This document shows, piece by piece, positions 1 to 8,651 of a stretch of DNA of 11,614 nt (position 1 is its first letter; each line of letters begins with the position of its first letter). The position numbers and the translations under genes were made by a program. The DNA is from Prevotella sp. (GTDB taxonomy: Bacteria; Bacteroidota; Bacteroidia; Bacteroidales; Dysgonomonadaceae): contig JAISES010000349.1 in the NCBI GenBank assembly GCA_031263965.1, positions 1 to 11,614 on the forward strand. The letters are read 5' to 3'. The notes under the pieces are model-generated. The model made no database searches and was not told where the DNA came from. It was given only the letters and a program-made list of their open reading frames with translations.

Positions 1-3000
1 TTTTCGCAAAACAATTACTTTTGAGTATAATAACAAATCGTCAGATTGCCGTTTACAAAAAAACAAAAGAACAGATCGCTGCATCACACTCTGTTGTTCA
101 ACAAAAGAGGCAGATAACAGGAACAGTGATAGATGCCGAAACAAAGCTGCCCGTAATAGGTGTCAGTGTATGGATTAAGGAATCTACCACAGGTACCTTT
201 ACAGACGTTGATGGCAAATATTCTATACAAGTAAACGGAAATGCCGGAGTTCTTGTATATTCTTTTGTAGGATATCAGACTAAGGAAGTGCCGATAGGCG
301 ATAAAACAGTGATAGACGTACAACTGAGCGAAAGCAAAGAAACAAGCCTTGACGAAGTAGTCGTTGTTGCATACGGCCAACAAAAGAAAGAAAGTATCAT
401 CGGGGCTATATCTACTATCAACGCCGACAAACTGAAAACGCCTACCAGCAAAATAAGCAACAGTCTGGCAGGACAATTGGCCGGTATTGTCAGTATGAAC
501 AGAAGCGGCGAACCCGGAGCAGGCACAGATTTCTATATACGCGGCATATCCACCTTCGGATCCAGCAAAAGCCCTTTGGTACTGGTCGATGGAATTGAAC
601 GCCAACTGGACCTGGTCGATCCCGAAGACATCGAGTCTTTTTCGATACTAAAGGATGCAACGGCAACGGCCGTTTATGGGGTAAGGGGCGCCAATGGTGT
701 ACTCCTGATTACGACCCGTAAAGGAAAAGAAGGAAAACCCAGAATAAGCGTGAGGGCTGAAGCCGGAATGTTAGGCCCTACCCAAATGCCTAAAATGGTA
801 GATTCGAACCAGTGGACTGAACTGTACAATGAAGCTTATGCCTATTCTCACAATGGAAAACAGTTTTATAGCGATGAGATAATACAGAAATACAAAACAG
901 GAAGCGACCCGCAACTATATCCAAACGTGAACTGGATAGATGAATTATACAAAGACTGGGCTTCGAATCAGCGCGTAAACGTAAATGTTTCGGGCGGAGG
1001 ATCGATGGTCAGGTACTATGTCGCCGGATCGTTATACAACGAAGGTTCCATCTTCAAAGAAGATAAGAATAAAGGCATGGATTATAATTCATCGATCAAT
1101 TATTCGAAAGTGAACTTCCGCGCCAATCTCGATATGAATGTAACCAAAACCACCACATTAAGTGTAAGTCTGGCTACAGTATACGAAAAGAAGAATTCGC
1201 CAGGAGAATCTACCGGCGGTATCTGGGGCTACTCATTCGCCACATCTCCAAATGCCTACCCCACGAAGTATGATAACGGCCATCTTTCAGGACCTACCTA
1301 CGGCACAGGATCCAACCCATACAACCTGATGATGTACTCCGGATATAAAGAAGAATATTGGAATTATGCCCAGTCTGTAATAGGATTGACCCAGGATTTC
1401 AGTGAGATTATAACTCCGGGGCTGAAAGCCAATATTAAATATTCATATGATGCATTGACTTCCAACACCATAATTCGTGAATTTGCCCCTGAAACATGGT
1501 TGGCCGTGGGACGCGACGAGAATGGAGACCTGATCTATCAGCCATCGGCACCAGGGCAGGCTGCATTAAAATTTGATAAAAAAAATGGAGGAAGTCGTGC
1601 TACCTATTTAGAAGCATCCCTAAGCTACGACCGCCTGTTTGATGAAAAACACAGGGTAGGCGCGTTGCTTTTGTTCAATCAGCGTGAAAGGAACAACATT
1701 GTACCCGAAGATGCTCTCTCCAGCTTGCCATACCGGAATCAGGGACTAGCCGGACGCGTAACATATGCGTTCAATGACAGATACTTTGCTGAATTTAATA
1801 TGGGATATAACGGCTCTGAGAACTTCAGCCCGGGTAAACGCTTCGGGTTCTTCCCTGCGGGTGCCATCGGCTGGCTGGTTTCCAACGAAAAGTTCTGGGA
1901 ACCGTTGCGCAAGACGATTGATGTTTTCAAGCTAAGAGCTTCATACGGTGTTGTAGGTAACGACCAGATCGGCGGATCAAGACGCTTTATCTATGAAGAA
2001 ACAATTAAGACCAATGCGGGGTCATACCAGTTCAACGCCAGCAAAACAATGGGCGGGATACAAATCGGTGAAGTTGCCAATCCAAACGTAGGATGGGAAG
2101 AAGCTAAAAAAACAGATGTGGGGATCGAATTAAATATCCTGAAAAATATCCGTTTCCAGGGAGACTATTTCTATGAAAGACGGAACGGGATCTTTCTGGA
2201 AAGGAAATCGATACCGGCATATGCCGGCGTATCTACCATGCCTTATGTAAATGTCGGTAAAATGAAAAACCAGGGATTTGACGCATCTCTCGAAGCAGAC
2301 CGTAAAGTAGGAGATGTAATGCTCACTGGTAGGGCTAACTTCACATATTCGCACAATACAGTATTGGATGACGATAACCCCGACTATCCGGAGCTATATC
2401 GCAACAGGAAAGGTCAACGATACCAGCAAAATTTCGGTTATCAGGCAATCGGGTTCTTCAGAGACGAAGACGATATAGCCAATAGTCCCGGACAATTCGG
2501 AGCTAATGTACAACCGGGAGATATCAAATATAAAGACATCAACGGTGATGGCATAATAAACGAAAACGATGAAATTCCCCTGGGTTACGCTCCTACTCCC
2601 GAAATCGTCTATGGATTCGGGATATCTGCCCAATGGAAAGGTTTTGACATATCCACTTTCTTCCAGGGTGTCGGCAGAACAACGATAAGAATAAGCGGAT
2701 CTTCATTCGATCCTTTCTCTTCCGGTAATCTGGGGCGATCAGCCATAAATGTGGATGTTTACAAAAACAGATGGCACGAAGGCAATACGGAAAACGCCAT
2801 TTATCCACGTATATCCGATACCAAAAATACGAATAACAGTCCTGATAAGCTTTCCACCTTATGGTTAAGGGACGGAAGCTTCTTGCGTATGAAAACTGTA
2901 GAATTCGGATACACATTACCTAAAAAACTTTTGCAAAAAACGTTTATCGGATCGGCCCGGGTTTATGTAACCGGAGTTAACATCCTTACATTTAGCAAAT

Positions 3001-3092
3001 TCAAACTATGGGATCCTGAACGGGGTAGCGGACAAGGCGCAGACTATCCGCCTAACAGGACTATCAGCTTCGGCGTAAGTGTAAATATTTAA
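1..3092 (+). CDS. SusC/RagA-family TonB-dependent outer-membrane transporter, 5' partial
   Basis: Outer-membrane barrel that imports oligosaccharides or glycopeptides with its SusD partner, powered by TonB. The frame is open to the left edge (codons from base 3 read FAKQLLLS), so the TTG at 21 is not the real start; signal peptide and true start lie upstream. The first visible residues (about 3-80, with NRQIAVYKK) look like the end of an STN domain. A carboxypeptidase-D-regulatory-like domain follows (114-326, starting ITGTVIDA), then the TonB-box-like DEVVVVAYG (351-377), the plug (about 400-730, with YIRGISTFG, LVLVDGIER and YGVRGANGVLLITTRKG) and the barrel, ending ISFGVSVNI, a typical SusC C-terminus. 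An EF-hand-like loop DINGDGIINENDE sits at 2535-2573. The susD-like gene starts 17 bases after the stop. The family assignment is certain; the substrate is inferred only from the M60 neighbour. Confidence 0.96.
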   Translation, partial: FAKQLLLSIITNRQIAVYKKTKEQIAASHSVVQQKRQITGTVIDAETKLPVIGVSVWIKESTTGTFTDVDGKYSIQVNGNAGVLVYSFVGYQTKEVPIGDKTVIDVQLSESKETSLDEVVVVAYGQQKKESIIGAISTINADKLKTPTSKISNSLAGQLAGIVSMNRSGEPGAGTDFYIRGISTFGSSKSPLVLVDGIERQLDLVDPEDIESFSILKDATATAVYGVRGANGVLLITTRKGKEGKPRISVRAEAGMLGPTQMPKMVDSNQWTELYNEAYAYSHNGKQFYSDEIIQKYKTGSDPQLYPNVNWIDELYKDWASNQRVNVNVSGGGSMVRYYVAGSLYNEGSIFKEDKNKGMDYNSSINYSKVNFRANLDMNVTKTTTLSVSLATVYEKKNSPGESTGGIWGYSFATSPNAYPTKYDNGHLSGPTYGTGSNPYNLMMYSGYKEEYWNYAQSVIGLTQDFSEIITPGLKANIKYSYDALTSNTIIREFAPETWLAVGRDENGDLIYQPSAPGQAALKFDKKNGGSRATYLEASLSYDRLFDEKHRVGALLLFNQRERNNIVPEDALSSLPYRNQGLAGRVTYAFNDRYFAEFNMGYNGSENFSPGKRFGFFPAGAIGWLVSNEKFWEPLRKTIDVFKLRASYGVVGNDQIGGSRRFIYEETIKTNAGSYQFNASKTMGGIQIGEVANPNVGWEEAKKTDVGIELNILKNIRFQGDYFYERRNGIFLERKSIPAYAGVSTMPYVNVGKMKNQGFDASLEADRKVGDVMLTGRANFTYSHNTVLDDDNPDYPELYRNRKGQRYQQNFGYQAIGFFRDEDDIANSPGQFGANVQPGDIKYKDINGDGIINENDEIPLGYAPTPEIVYGFGISAQWKGFDISTFFQGVGRTTIRISGSSFDPFSSGNLGRSAINVDVYKNRWHEGNTENAIYPRISDTKNTNNSPDKLSTLWLRDGSFLRMKTVEFGYTLPKKLLQKTFIGSARVYVTGVNILTFSKFKLWDPERGSGQGADYPPNRTISFGVSVNI

Positions 3093-3109
3093 TAATAAAA
3101 CAGGTAAAT

Positions 3110-4987
3110 ATGAGAACAAAAAATATAATATGGTGTCTGTTGGGGCTTATGTTGCTAACGATTTTCCCTTCTTGTGAAGATTATCTGGATAAGAAAGAAG
3201 ACGAACCGATGACATTTGATAAAATATGGACAAAACGTGAATACATAGAAAAATACTACGGCACTGTCTGGAGTTATATTCAGAACGAGAATAATTTTGC
3301 TAACTCTCCTTTTATGGGAGCATCGGATGATGCGTCCCTGGGTTTCAGGAATGATCATAAAAAAATCAATAACGGAACATGGAATCCGTCGAATGTACCC
3401 TTCGCCGATCAGTTATGGCCACAATTCTATAAGGGAATCAGAGAGGCAAATATCTTTCTGCAGAATATAGACAGATGTTCCGACCAGAGTATCCCCAAAA
3501 ATGAAATTGATAGATGGAAAGCTGAAATAAAATTTGTCAGGGCATACTATTATTTCCTTCTGTACCGCACTTATGGGCCATGTATCCTTACAGGCGACGA
3601 ACCGATAGACTTCCAGCAGAAAAAATTCTCCATGCCCCGCAATACATTAGAGGAGTGTGAGATATATATCGAACAGGAACTTCGTGCCGTATCCGAAGCA
3701 TTACCTTCGGTTATTGATAAAGACGCCGACAAAGAAAATCTGGGAAGACCGACAAAAGGAGTGTGCCTGGCCCTGATCAGCCGTCTGAAACTGTATGCTG
3801 CCCGCCCATTATACAATGGCAACAGCATGTATACAAGTGTAAGAAATCACGATGGTACCCCGTTGTTCCCTGCTTCAGCGAATCCCGGTAAATGGGCCGA
3901 TGCGGCAAAAGCGGCAAAAGCACTTATAAGCCACAGCGAAAGCAACGGAAATATCTATAAACTACATGTGGAAGGGACTCCTGAAACAAACTTTTCGGAT
4001 GCATGTAAATCATATCAAAACCTGTTTCTGAAAGATTGGGACGACGAGTTGATATTTGCCCGGTATGGCGGACGGTACGACTGTCAGGTCTTATTAACTC
4101 CTGCGGTTGTGGGAGGAACATGTTACGGCGCTGCAGGTCCGACCCAGTCTATGGTAGATGCATATGCCATGCAGAATGGGAAGTATCCGGTTACCGGATA
4201 TAATTCCGACGGAAGTCCTGTTATAGATCCGGCATCCGGTTACGTTGAAACAGGATTCAAACCATTTACCCATCCTCTGGATAATACGAATGGTAAAGGA
4301 GCTTTGAACACTTTGAACATGTTTATAGACAGGGAGGCCCGATTCTATGTATCTGTACTCTGGAGCGGTGCCTGGTGGCCATACACAGGAACCAATAAAA
4401 ATCCTGTTTTCGCGTATAACGGAAATAGCGGACCGGGCCCTCGCCACGATTATCCACCTAGCGGCTATATGACCCGCAAATTCATAAATCCGTCTGTCAA
4501 CAGTAATGGCGGAACATGGGGTACAATGACTTACCCTGTTATCCGTCTGGCCGAAATATACCTGAATTATGCCGAAGCCCTGAATGAAAGCGACCCATCC
4601 AATCCTGAGTTATATACTTACCTCAATAAGGTAAGAAACCGCGCAGGATTAAAGAATATCCAGGAAGTATATCCGGAAGTGGCCGGAGGGGCAAATCCCA
4701 TCAAGATGCGCGGATTGATACTGAAAGAGCGTCAATTGGAGCTGTTCTTTGAATGCCACAGGTTCTTCGACTCCCATCAGTGGATGCTGTCCGAAAAATT
4801 AAGTAACGGGCTTGTATACGGAATGAATGTTATGCTGGAAACTAAAGACGCCAATATGACCCCTGATGGATTTTGGGAAAGAAGCGTACTGGAGACCAGG
4901 ATATTCAAACCTAAACACTACCTGTTTCCAATGCATCAGAGTGAAATAGACCGCAATCCAGAAATAGTACAAAATTATGGTTGGTAA
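3110..4987 (+). CDS. SusD/RagB-family surface glycan-binding lipoprotein
   Basis: Surface lipoprotein that caps the SusC barrel and captures ligand. The 625-residue product begins with a basic n-region (MRTK), a hydrophobic segment and a lipobox ending FPSC, with Cys22 the lipidated residue. CEDYLD follows; acidic residues here match the Bacteroidetes surface-export signal. The SusD/RagB fold is supported by the helical N-terminal part (KFVRAYYYFLLYRTYG), by IRLAEIYLNYAEALNE at about residues 478-493, by ILKERQLELFFECHRFFD, and by the C-terminal FPMHQSEIDRNPEIVQ followed by NYGW, a standard SusD ending. It is complete, and its length is within the usual range of about 500-650. ATG at 3110 is chosen because it gives a complete lipoprotein signal and lies 17 bases after the transporter stop; only a weak A-rich leader precedes it. 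It is co-transcribed with the SusC gene by inference. The ligand is not readable from the sequence. Confidence 0.96.
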   Translation: MRTKNIIWCLLGLMLLTIFPSCEDYLDKKEDEPMTFDKIWTKREYIEKYYGTVWSYIQNENNFANSPFMGASDDASLGFRNDHKKINNGTWNPSNVPFADQLWPQFYKGIREANIFLQNIDRCSDQSIPKNEIDRWKAEIKFVRAYYYFLLYRTYGPCILTGDEPIDFQQKKFSMPRNTLEECEIYIEQELRAVSEALPSVIDKDADKENLGRPTKGVCLALISRLKLYAARPLYNGNSMYTSVRNHDGTPLFPASANPGKWADAAKAAKALISHSESNGNIYKLHVEGTPETNFSDACKSYQNLFLKDWDDELIFARYGGRYDCQVLLTPAVVGGTCYGAAGPTQSMVDAYAMQNGKYPVTGYNSDGSPVIDPASGYVETGFKPFTHPLDNTNGKGALNTLNMFIDREARFYVSVLWSGAWWPYTGTNKNPVFAYNGNSGPGPRHDYPPSGYMTRKFINPSVNSNGGTWGTMTYPVIRLAEIYLNYAEALNESDPSNPELYTYLNKVRNRAGLKNIQEVYPEVAGGANPIKMRGLILKERQLELFFECHRFFDSHQWMLSEKLSNGLVYGMNVMLETKDANMTPDGFWERSVLETRIFKPKHYLFPMHQSEIDRNPEIVQNYGW

Positions 4988-5008
4988 AAAATTATGATTA
5001 TGATAAAC

Positions 5009-6331
5009 ATGAAAAAAAATATATTATTGATGGGACTGTCGGCTTTCTTAGCCGGCATCGCATTGTCCTGTTCCGACAACACTGATGACAATCTGCCCGG
5101 CAACAAAGTATACTTTGTAAACGGTGGAGGAGAAGGTGCGAACGTAACTTTGTACGATACCGGAGTAAAGGATATTTACGACCTGCACCTGTACAGATCG
5201 GGTAAATATGGCAATGCCGCCAATGTGAAAGTAAAAATTCTTTCCCAGGCAGAAGTCGACGTATACAACCAGACTTATGGAACCAATTACATTCCATTTC
5301 CCGCATCGGGTTACAGCGTGCTGAACAATGAAGTTACCTATAACGGCAAGGATGAAGAAGTAGACCGGTCGGTGCAAATAGAGTTCGACCCGGCTGTTGT
5401 AAGAACTATTTTGGAAGGCAATTTAACCAACAATTATGCCATCCCCGTACAAATAGAAAATGCGAGTGTGGATTTCAACACGGCAAAGAATGTTGCCTTC
5501 ATTCGCCCGCTGGTAAAAGATCCGTTGGTTTACATGGGACTGACAGGATTCGTATACTATTCCTATAAACCGGATGACAAAGTGCAATCTATAGCTATGG
5601 AGTTTCCTGTAAAAGTCGATTTCAAAAACCTTTGGGATATTACCTGCGACATAGTTGCTAGCCAGGATATACTGGATGAATACAACAATGAAGAAGGCAC
5701 ATTCTATACGCTCTTACCCTCTGAGAGCTATACGCTTGATGATAAGGCAGTTATTAAAAATGGAGAGAAAAAGGCTGTTGCAAAATTGAATGTAGACGGT
5801 ACAAAGCTCTCTTATGGAAATTACGCCCTGCCTGTGGTTCTGAAATCGGTGTCTAAATTTGAGGTGGACAGGCAAAAAGATGCTTATCTTATCGGTATAT
5901 TCCTCGAAGCTCCGAAATTGAATAGAAAAGGCTGGGAAGTTATAGACTGTAATAGTGTGAAACAGGGCGACGGGCAAGGTGTAAATGCAATACTTGACGG
6001 GGATGTCAGTACATACTGGCATGCAGCATATAGCCCTCTGGTTGATTTTCCACACTATCTTGTGATAGATATGAAACAAGAGAAAACCATTACTCAGGTA
6101 GATATGCAACAACGCGATTCGTCTTTTAAAGATACTAAAGGCGGAAAATTCTATATCAGTAGCGATAATCAGGACTGGGAATATATAGGTTCATTCAATA
6201 TGAAGGAAATAGCTGAAATGCAAAATTTTGGCGTAAAAATAGCAAAGGGGCGCTACCTCAAGATAGTTATCGAATCCGGTTACAGAACCAATTTGGCGGC
6301 ACTGTCCGAAGTAGATGTACATGGCGAATAA
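5009..6331 (+). CDS. Surface lipoprotein with two DUF1735-like modules and a C-terminal F5/8 type C (CBM32-like) domain
   Basis: Probable accessory glycan- or glycopeptide-binding lipoprotein, in the SusE-like position after SusD. Three in-frame ATGs occur (4994, 5000, 5009). The third is preferred because it gives a canonical signal, MKKNILLMGLSAFLAGIALSC, with Cys21 followed by SDNTDDN, an acidic surface-export-like stretch. The first DUF1735 module spans about residues 29-165 and a second, diverged copy about 170-300. Both contain a YN..GT.Y..P...Y motif (DVYNQTYGTNY from residue 84, DEYNNEEGTFY from residue 223). An F5/8 type C domain covers about 302-440, with DGDVSTYWHA, KFYISSDNQDWEYIG and GRYLKIVI, typical of CBM32-like sandwiches. 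No catalytic motif is seen. SusD ends 21 bases before this start and a hairpin terminator follows the stop. Domain calls are confident; the ligand is unknown, though mucin-type glycans would fit the M60 neighbour. Confidence 0.9.
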   Translation: MKKNILLMGLSAFLAGIALSCSDNTDDNLPGNKVYFVNGGGEGANVTLYDTGVKDIYDLHLYRSGKYGNAANVKVKILSQAEVDVYNQTYGTNYIPFPASGYSVLNNEVTYNGKDEEVDRSVQIEFDPAVVRTILEGNLTNNYAIPVQIENASVDFNTAKNVAFIRPLVKDPLVYMGLTGFVYYSYKPDDKVQSIAMEFPVKVDFKNLWDITCDIVASQDILDEYNNEEGTFYTLLPSESYTLDDKAVIKNGEKKAVAKLNVDGTKLSYGNYALPVVLKSVSKFEVDRQKDAYLIGIFLEAPKLNRKGWEVIDCNSVKQGDGQGVNAILDGDVSTYWHAAYSPLVDFPHYLVIDMKQEKTITQVDMQQRDSSFKDTKGGKFYISSDNQDWEYIGSFNMKEIAEMQNFGVKIAKGRYLKIVIESGYRTNLAALSEVDVHGE

Positions 6332-6352
6332 TTACCTCTTGTATTAACAAAA

Positions 6353-6404
6353 AAAGAAAGCCATAAAAAATGGTTGTCACAATCTATCTTTTATGGCTTT
6401 TTTT
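6353..6404 (+). terminator. Intrinsic terminator or attenuator after the SusC-SusD-DUF1735 genes
   Basis: A perfect 12-bp inverted repeat pairs AAAGCCATAAAA (6357-6368) with TTTTATGGCTTT (6389-6400) around a 20-base loop, and an unbroken run of seven T follows GGC (6398-6404). The A-rich left flank (6345-6355) lengthens the stem with A-T and one G-T pair. It begins 21 bases after the preceding stop codon. The stem is A/T-rich with only three G-C pairs, so termination may be incomplete. That matters because the next gene starts 32 bases after the T-run. The symmetric A and T flanks could also let it act on the opposite strand, but no opposing gene ends here. Confidence 0.8.
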
Positions 6405-6436
6405 AATTATATTCAATACCTTTATTCATAAAAGAT

Positions 6437-8638
6437 ATGAGAATCTTTACAAGCATTATCCTTTCTTTATTACTCTGTCTTTTCATATCCTGCGATGACA
6501 GTAAATATGAAGATGAGACCCCCGACCAACCATATATTGAGGTCAGTGAAATTAAAGTTGATTTCACACGGCTGACATCGAGCCAAACCCTCACAGTGAA
6601 AACAAATATAAACGATCTCACATGTAACGTATCAACCACAGGCAACTGGTGTTCGGTTTTATACAGCAATGGTGTTCTCACTATTTCCGCCACGAATAAT
6701 GAAACAGCCGGTTCGCGGACATGCATAATTTCGCTGGAAGGCCGGAACATCCGGAAAACGGTAACGGTAACCCAGTCCGGAAGAAACTCATCTGCCGGAG
6801 AAATAAAAGACGATATAAAAATACCGGTAAAAAACGCTCAGGCCTCGTCTGTGCAATCGAGCTCCGAAATCGAAAAATCTTACGACGGAAACCTCTCCAC
6901 CATATATCATTCCAATTGGTCCGGCACTGACCTTCCTATCACATTGACTTATAATTTCGAGAATGTGGAATCGATGGATTATCTGATATATAACCCAAGG
7001 TCGGATGGAGGCGTCAACGGAAATTTCAAGGAATTCGATCTATATGTGGCTACGGCCGAGAACCCTGCGCTGACATTATATAATACCTATGATTTTCAAG
7101 GGCGTGAGTCAAATTCTGTTATTTCATTCAATCCTGCTCTGATAAATCCTGCAAAAATAGAGTTCAGGGTAAAATCGGGAGTAGGTAACCATGCAAGTTG
7201 CGCGGAAATGTCGTTTTTCAGAAGAGATCCCGAATTCTTAGACTATTTAACCCTTTTCACAGATATTACCTGTTCCGGTCTGAAACCCGGAATAACATTA
7301 TCCGACATAGAGAAAGTACAGAACATGTTCTTCAAGGAACTGGCTCTGGAAATGTATAACGGAGACTATAATACAGAATTCAGGATACAGGAATATAAGG
7401 CATGGCAACTCCCTGAGGTGATGGCAACCATAAATAAGACAAGTACGTATAGCCTGCGGGACAATCCGACTGGCATTTATATAAAACAAGGGGATGAACT
7501 TATAGTTTTTGCCGGAGACTTGCATAACCAGAATATATCGCTATTCGTTCAGAATCCTGACAGGCAAATATCAGGGATGTCTTATCCTCTACGTACGGGG
7601 ATGAATAAATTTAAAGTCTCGAATGACGGACTTATTTATGTGATGTACCATACCGAGAAAGGGACAGAGGCTCCGGTCAAAATAAACATAGCAACAGGTT
7701 ATGTCAATGGATATTTTGATGTCGCGAAACACACAAAAGAAGATTGGACAAGATTGCTGGATGAGGCTACGTTCATTCATTTCGATCTTGTGGGAGAATA
7801 TGCCCATCTGACTTTCCAGACTGACAAGTTCAGGCAATACACGACGGACGGCCTGGCTCTGATTAGCGAGTATGATGAAATGGTATGGATGGAACAGGAT
7901 TTTATGGGACTCCACAAATATAATAAACCATTCAAAAACAGGATGTACTTCTTGGTTATGGCTAATTCCAGCTTTATGCATGCATCTTCGTATTATACTG
8001 GATATGATATATCGACTCAGGGAACCCTTTTAAACCCAGCTGTATTTAAATCCGATCCCTGGGGGCCGGCGCACGAAATCGGCCATATTAACCAGACCCG
8101 TCCGGGATTGAAATGGAAAGGTATGGCGGAAGTAACCAACAATATACATTCTTTATATATACAAACATCGTGGGGAAACCGTTCGCGGCTGATTACCGAT
8201 AATGTATACAATAGAGCCTTTGCGGAAATAATAAAAGCAAAGATTGCCCATAATGAGCATACAGATCCATTCTGCAAGGTAGTCCCATTCTGGCAGCTAA
8301 AGCTATATATGCACGATGTACTGGGTAAAACAGACTTTTATAAGGATGTCTATGAGAAAATAAGACAAAATCCGAATCCGGTTACCGATGGCGATTGCCA
8401 GATAGAATTTGTAAAAATAGCTTGCGATGCGGCCAGACTGGACTTGACGGAATTTTTCGAGGCATGGGGATTTCTTTCTCCTGTCTCCATAGATGTTGAC
8501 GATTATGGGAAAGACAAGTTTGAAGTCACCCAGACAATAATAGATGCATGCAAATCATACATTGCAGGCAAAAATTACCCTAAGCCTGCCCATAAGATTC
8601 AGGAAATAACCGACGAAAATATCGCGAATTTTAGATAA
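6437..8638 (+). CDS. BACON / F5/8 type C / M60 (enhancin-like) zinc metallopeptidase lipoprotein, BT4244-like putative O-glycopeptidase
   Basis: Predicted cell-surface zinc peptidase of 733 residues. The signal MRIFTSIILSLLLCLFISC gives lipidated Cys19, followed by acidic DDSKYEDE. A BACON domain spans about 34-115 (NWCSVLYSNGVLTISA, ending VTVTQSG). An F5/8 type C domain covers about 129-262 (DGNLSTIYHSNWSG). The M60 region starts near 275, with YIKQGDELIVFAG, and carries the zinc site HEIGH at 546-550 (nt 8072-8086): His546 and His550 as ligands, Glu547 as catalytic base, and Glu565 in GMAEVTNN as likely third ligand. Downstream PFWQLKLYMHDVLG and FFEAWGF are typical of M60. From knowledge of the family, B. 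thetaiotaomicron BT4244 shares this domain order and cleaves mucin-type O-glycosylated proteins next to the sugar; that specificity is inferred here. The gene is complete and the motif intact. It may depend on read-through of the terminator just upstream. Confidence 0.92.
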   Translation: MRIFTSIILSLLLCLFISCDDSKYEDETPDQPYIEVSEIKVDFTRLTSSQTLTVKTNINDLTCNVSTTGNWCSVLYSNGVLTISATNNETAGSRTCIISLEGRNIRKTVTVTQSGRNSSAGEIKDDIKIPVKNAQASSVQSSSEIEKSYDGNLSTIYHSNWSGTDLPITLTYNFENVESMDYLIYNPRSDGGVNGNFKEFDLYVATAENPALTLYNTYDFQGRESNSVISFNPALINPAKIEFRVKSGVGNHASCAEMSFFRRDPEFLDYLTLFTDITCSGLKPGITLSDIEKVQNMFFKELALEMYNGDYNTEFRIQEYKAWQLPEVMATINKTSTYSLRDNPTGIYIKQGDELIVFAGDLHNQNISLFVQNPDRQISGMSYPLRTGMNKFKVSNDGLIYVMYHTEKGTEAPVKINIATGYVNGYFDVAKHTKEDWTRLLDEATFIHFDLVGEYAHLTFQTDKFRQYTTDGLALISEYDEMVWMEQDFMGLHKYNKPFKNRMYFLVMANSSFMHASSYYTGYDISTQGTLLNPAVFKSDPWGPAHEIGHINQTRPGLKWKGMAEVTNNIHSLYIQTSWGNRSRLITDNVYNRAFAEIIKAKIAHNEHTDPFCKVVPFWQLKLYMHDVLGKTDFYKDVYEKIRQNPNPVTDGDCQIEFVKIACDAARLDLTEFFEAWGFLSPVSIDVDDYGKDKFEVTQTIIDACKSYIAGKNYPKPAHKIQEITDENIANFR

Positions 8639-8651
8639 TGGGAATGTTAAT

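Noticed and set aside
21..23. TTG as the start codon of the SusC gene
   Set aside because: The frame is open through the left edge, no signal peptide follows the TTG, and upstream codons fit an STN-like domain. The gene is truncated by the window edge.
84..605. Open frame of 173 codons on the minus strand inside the SusC gene
   Set aside because: It lies fully antisense to well-conserved SusC domains, has a composition unlike a real protein (rich in Cys, Tyr and Phe), and shows no recognisable motif. Other antisense frames across the window were dismissed on the same grounds.
3902..3919. Direct repeat of GCGGCAAAA, two copies, in the SusD gene
   Set aside because: Only two 9-base copies encoding an alanine/lysine-rich helix segment; explained by protein sequence, with no sign of slippage or regulation.
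6417..6424. TACCTTTA as a Bacteroides -7 element (TAnnTTTG) for the M60 gene
   Set aside because: The final G is missing, no TTTG lies at the expected distance upstream, and the transcript would start almost at the ATG. Too weak to list.
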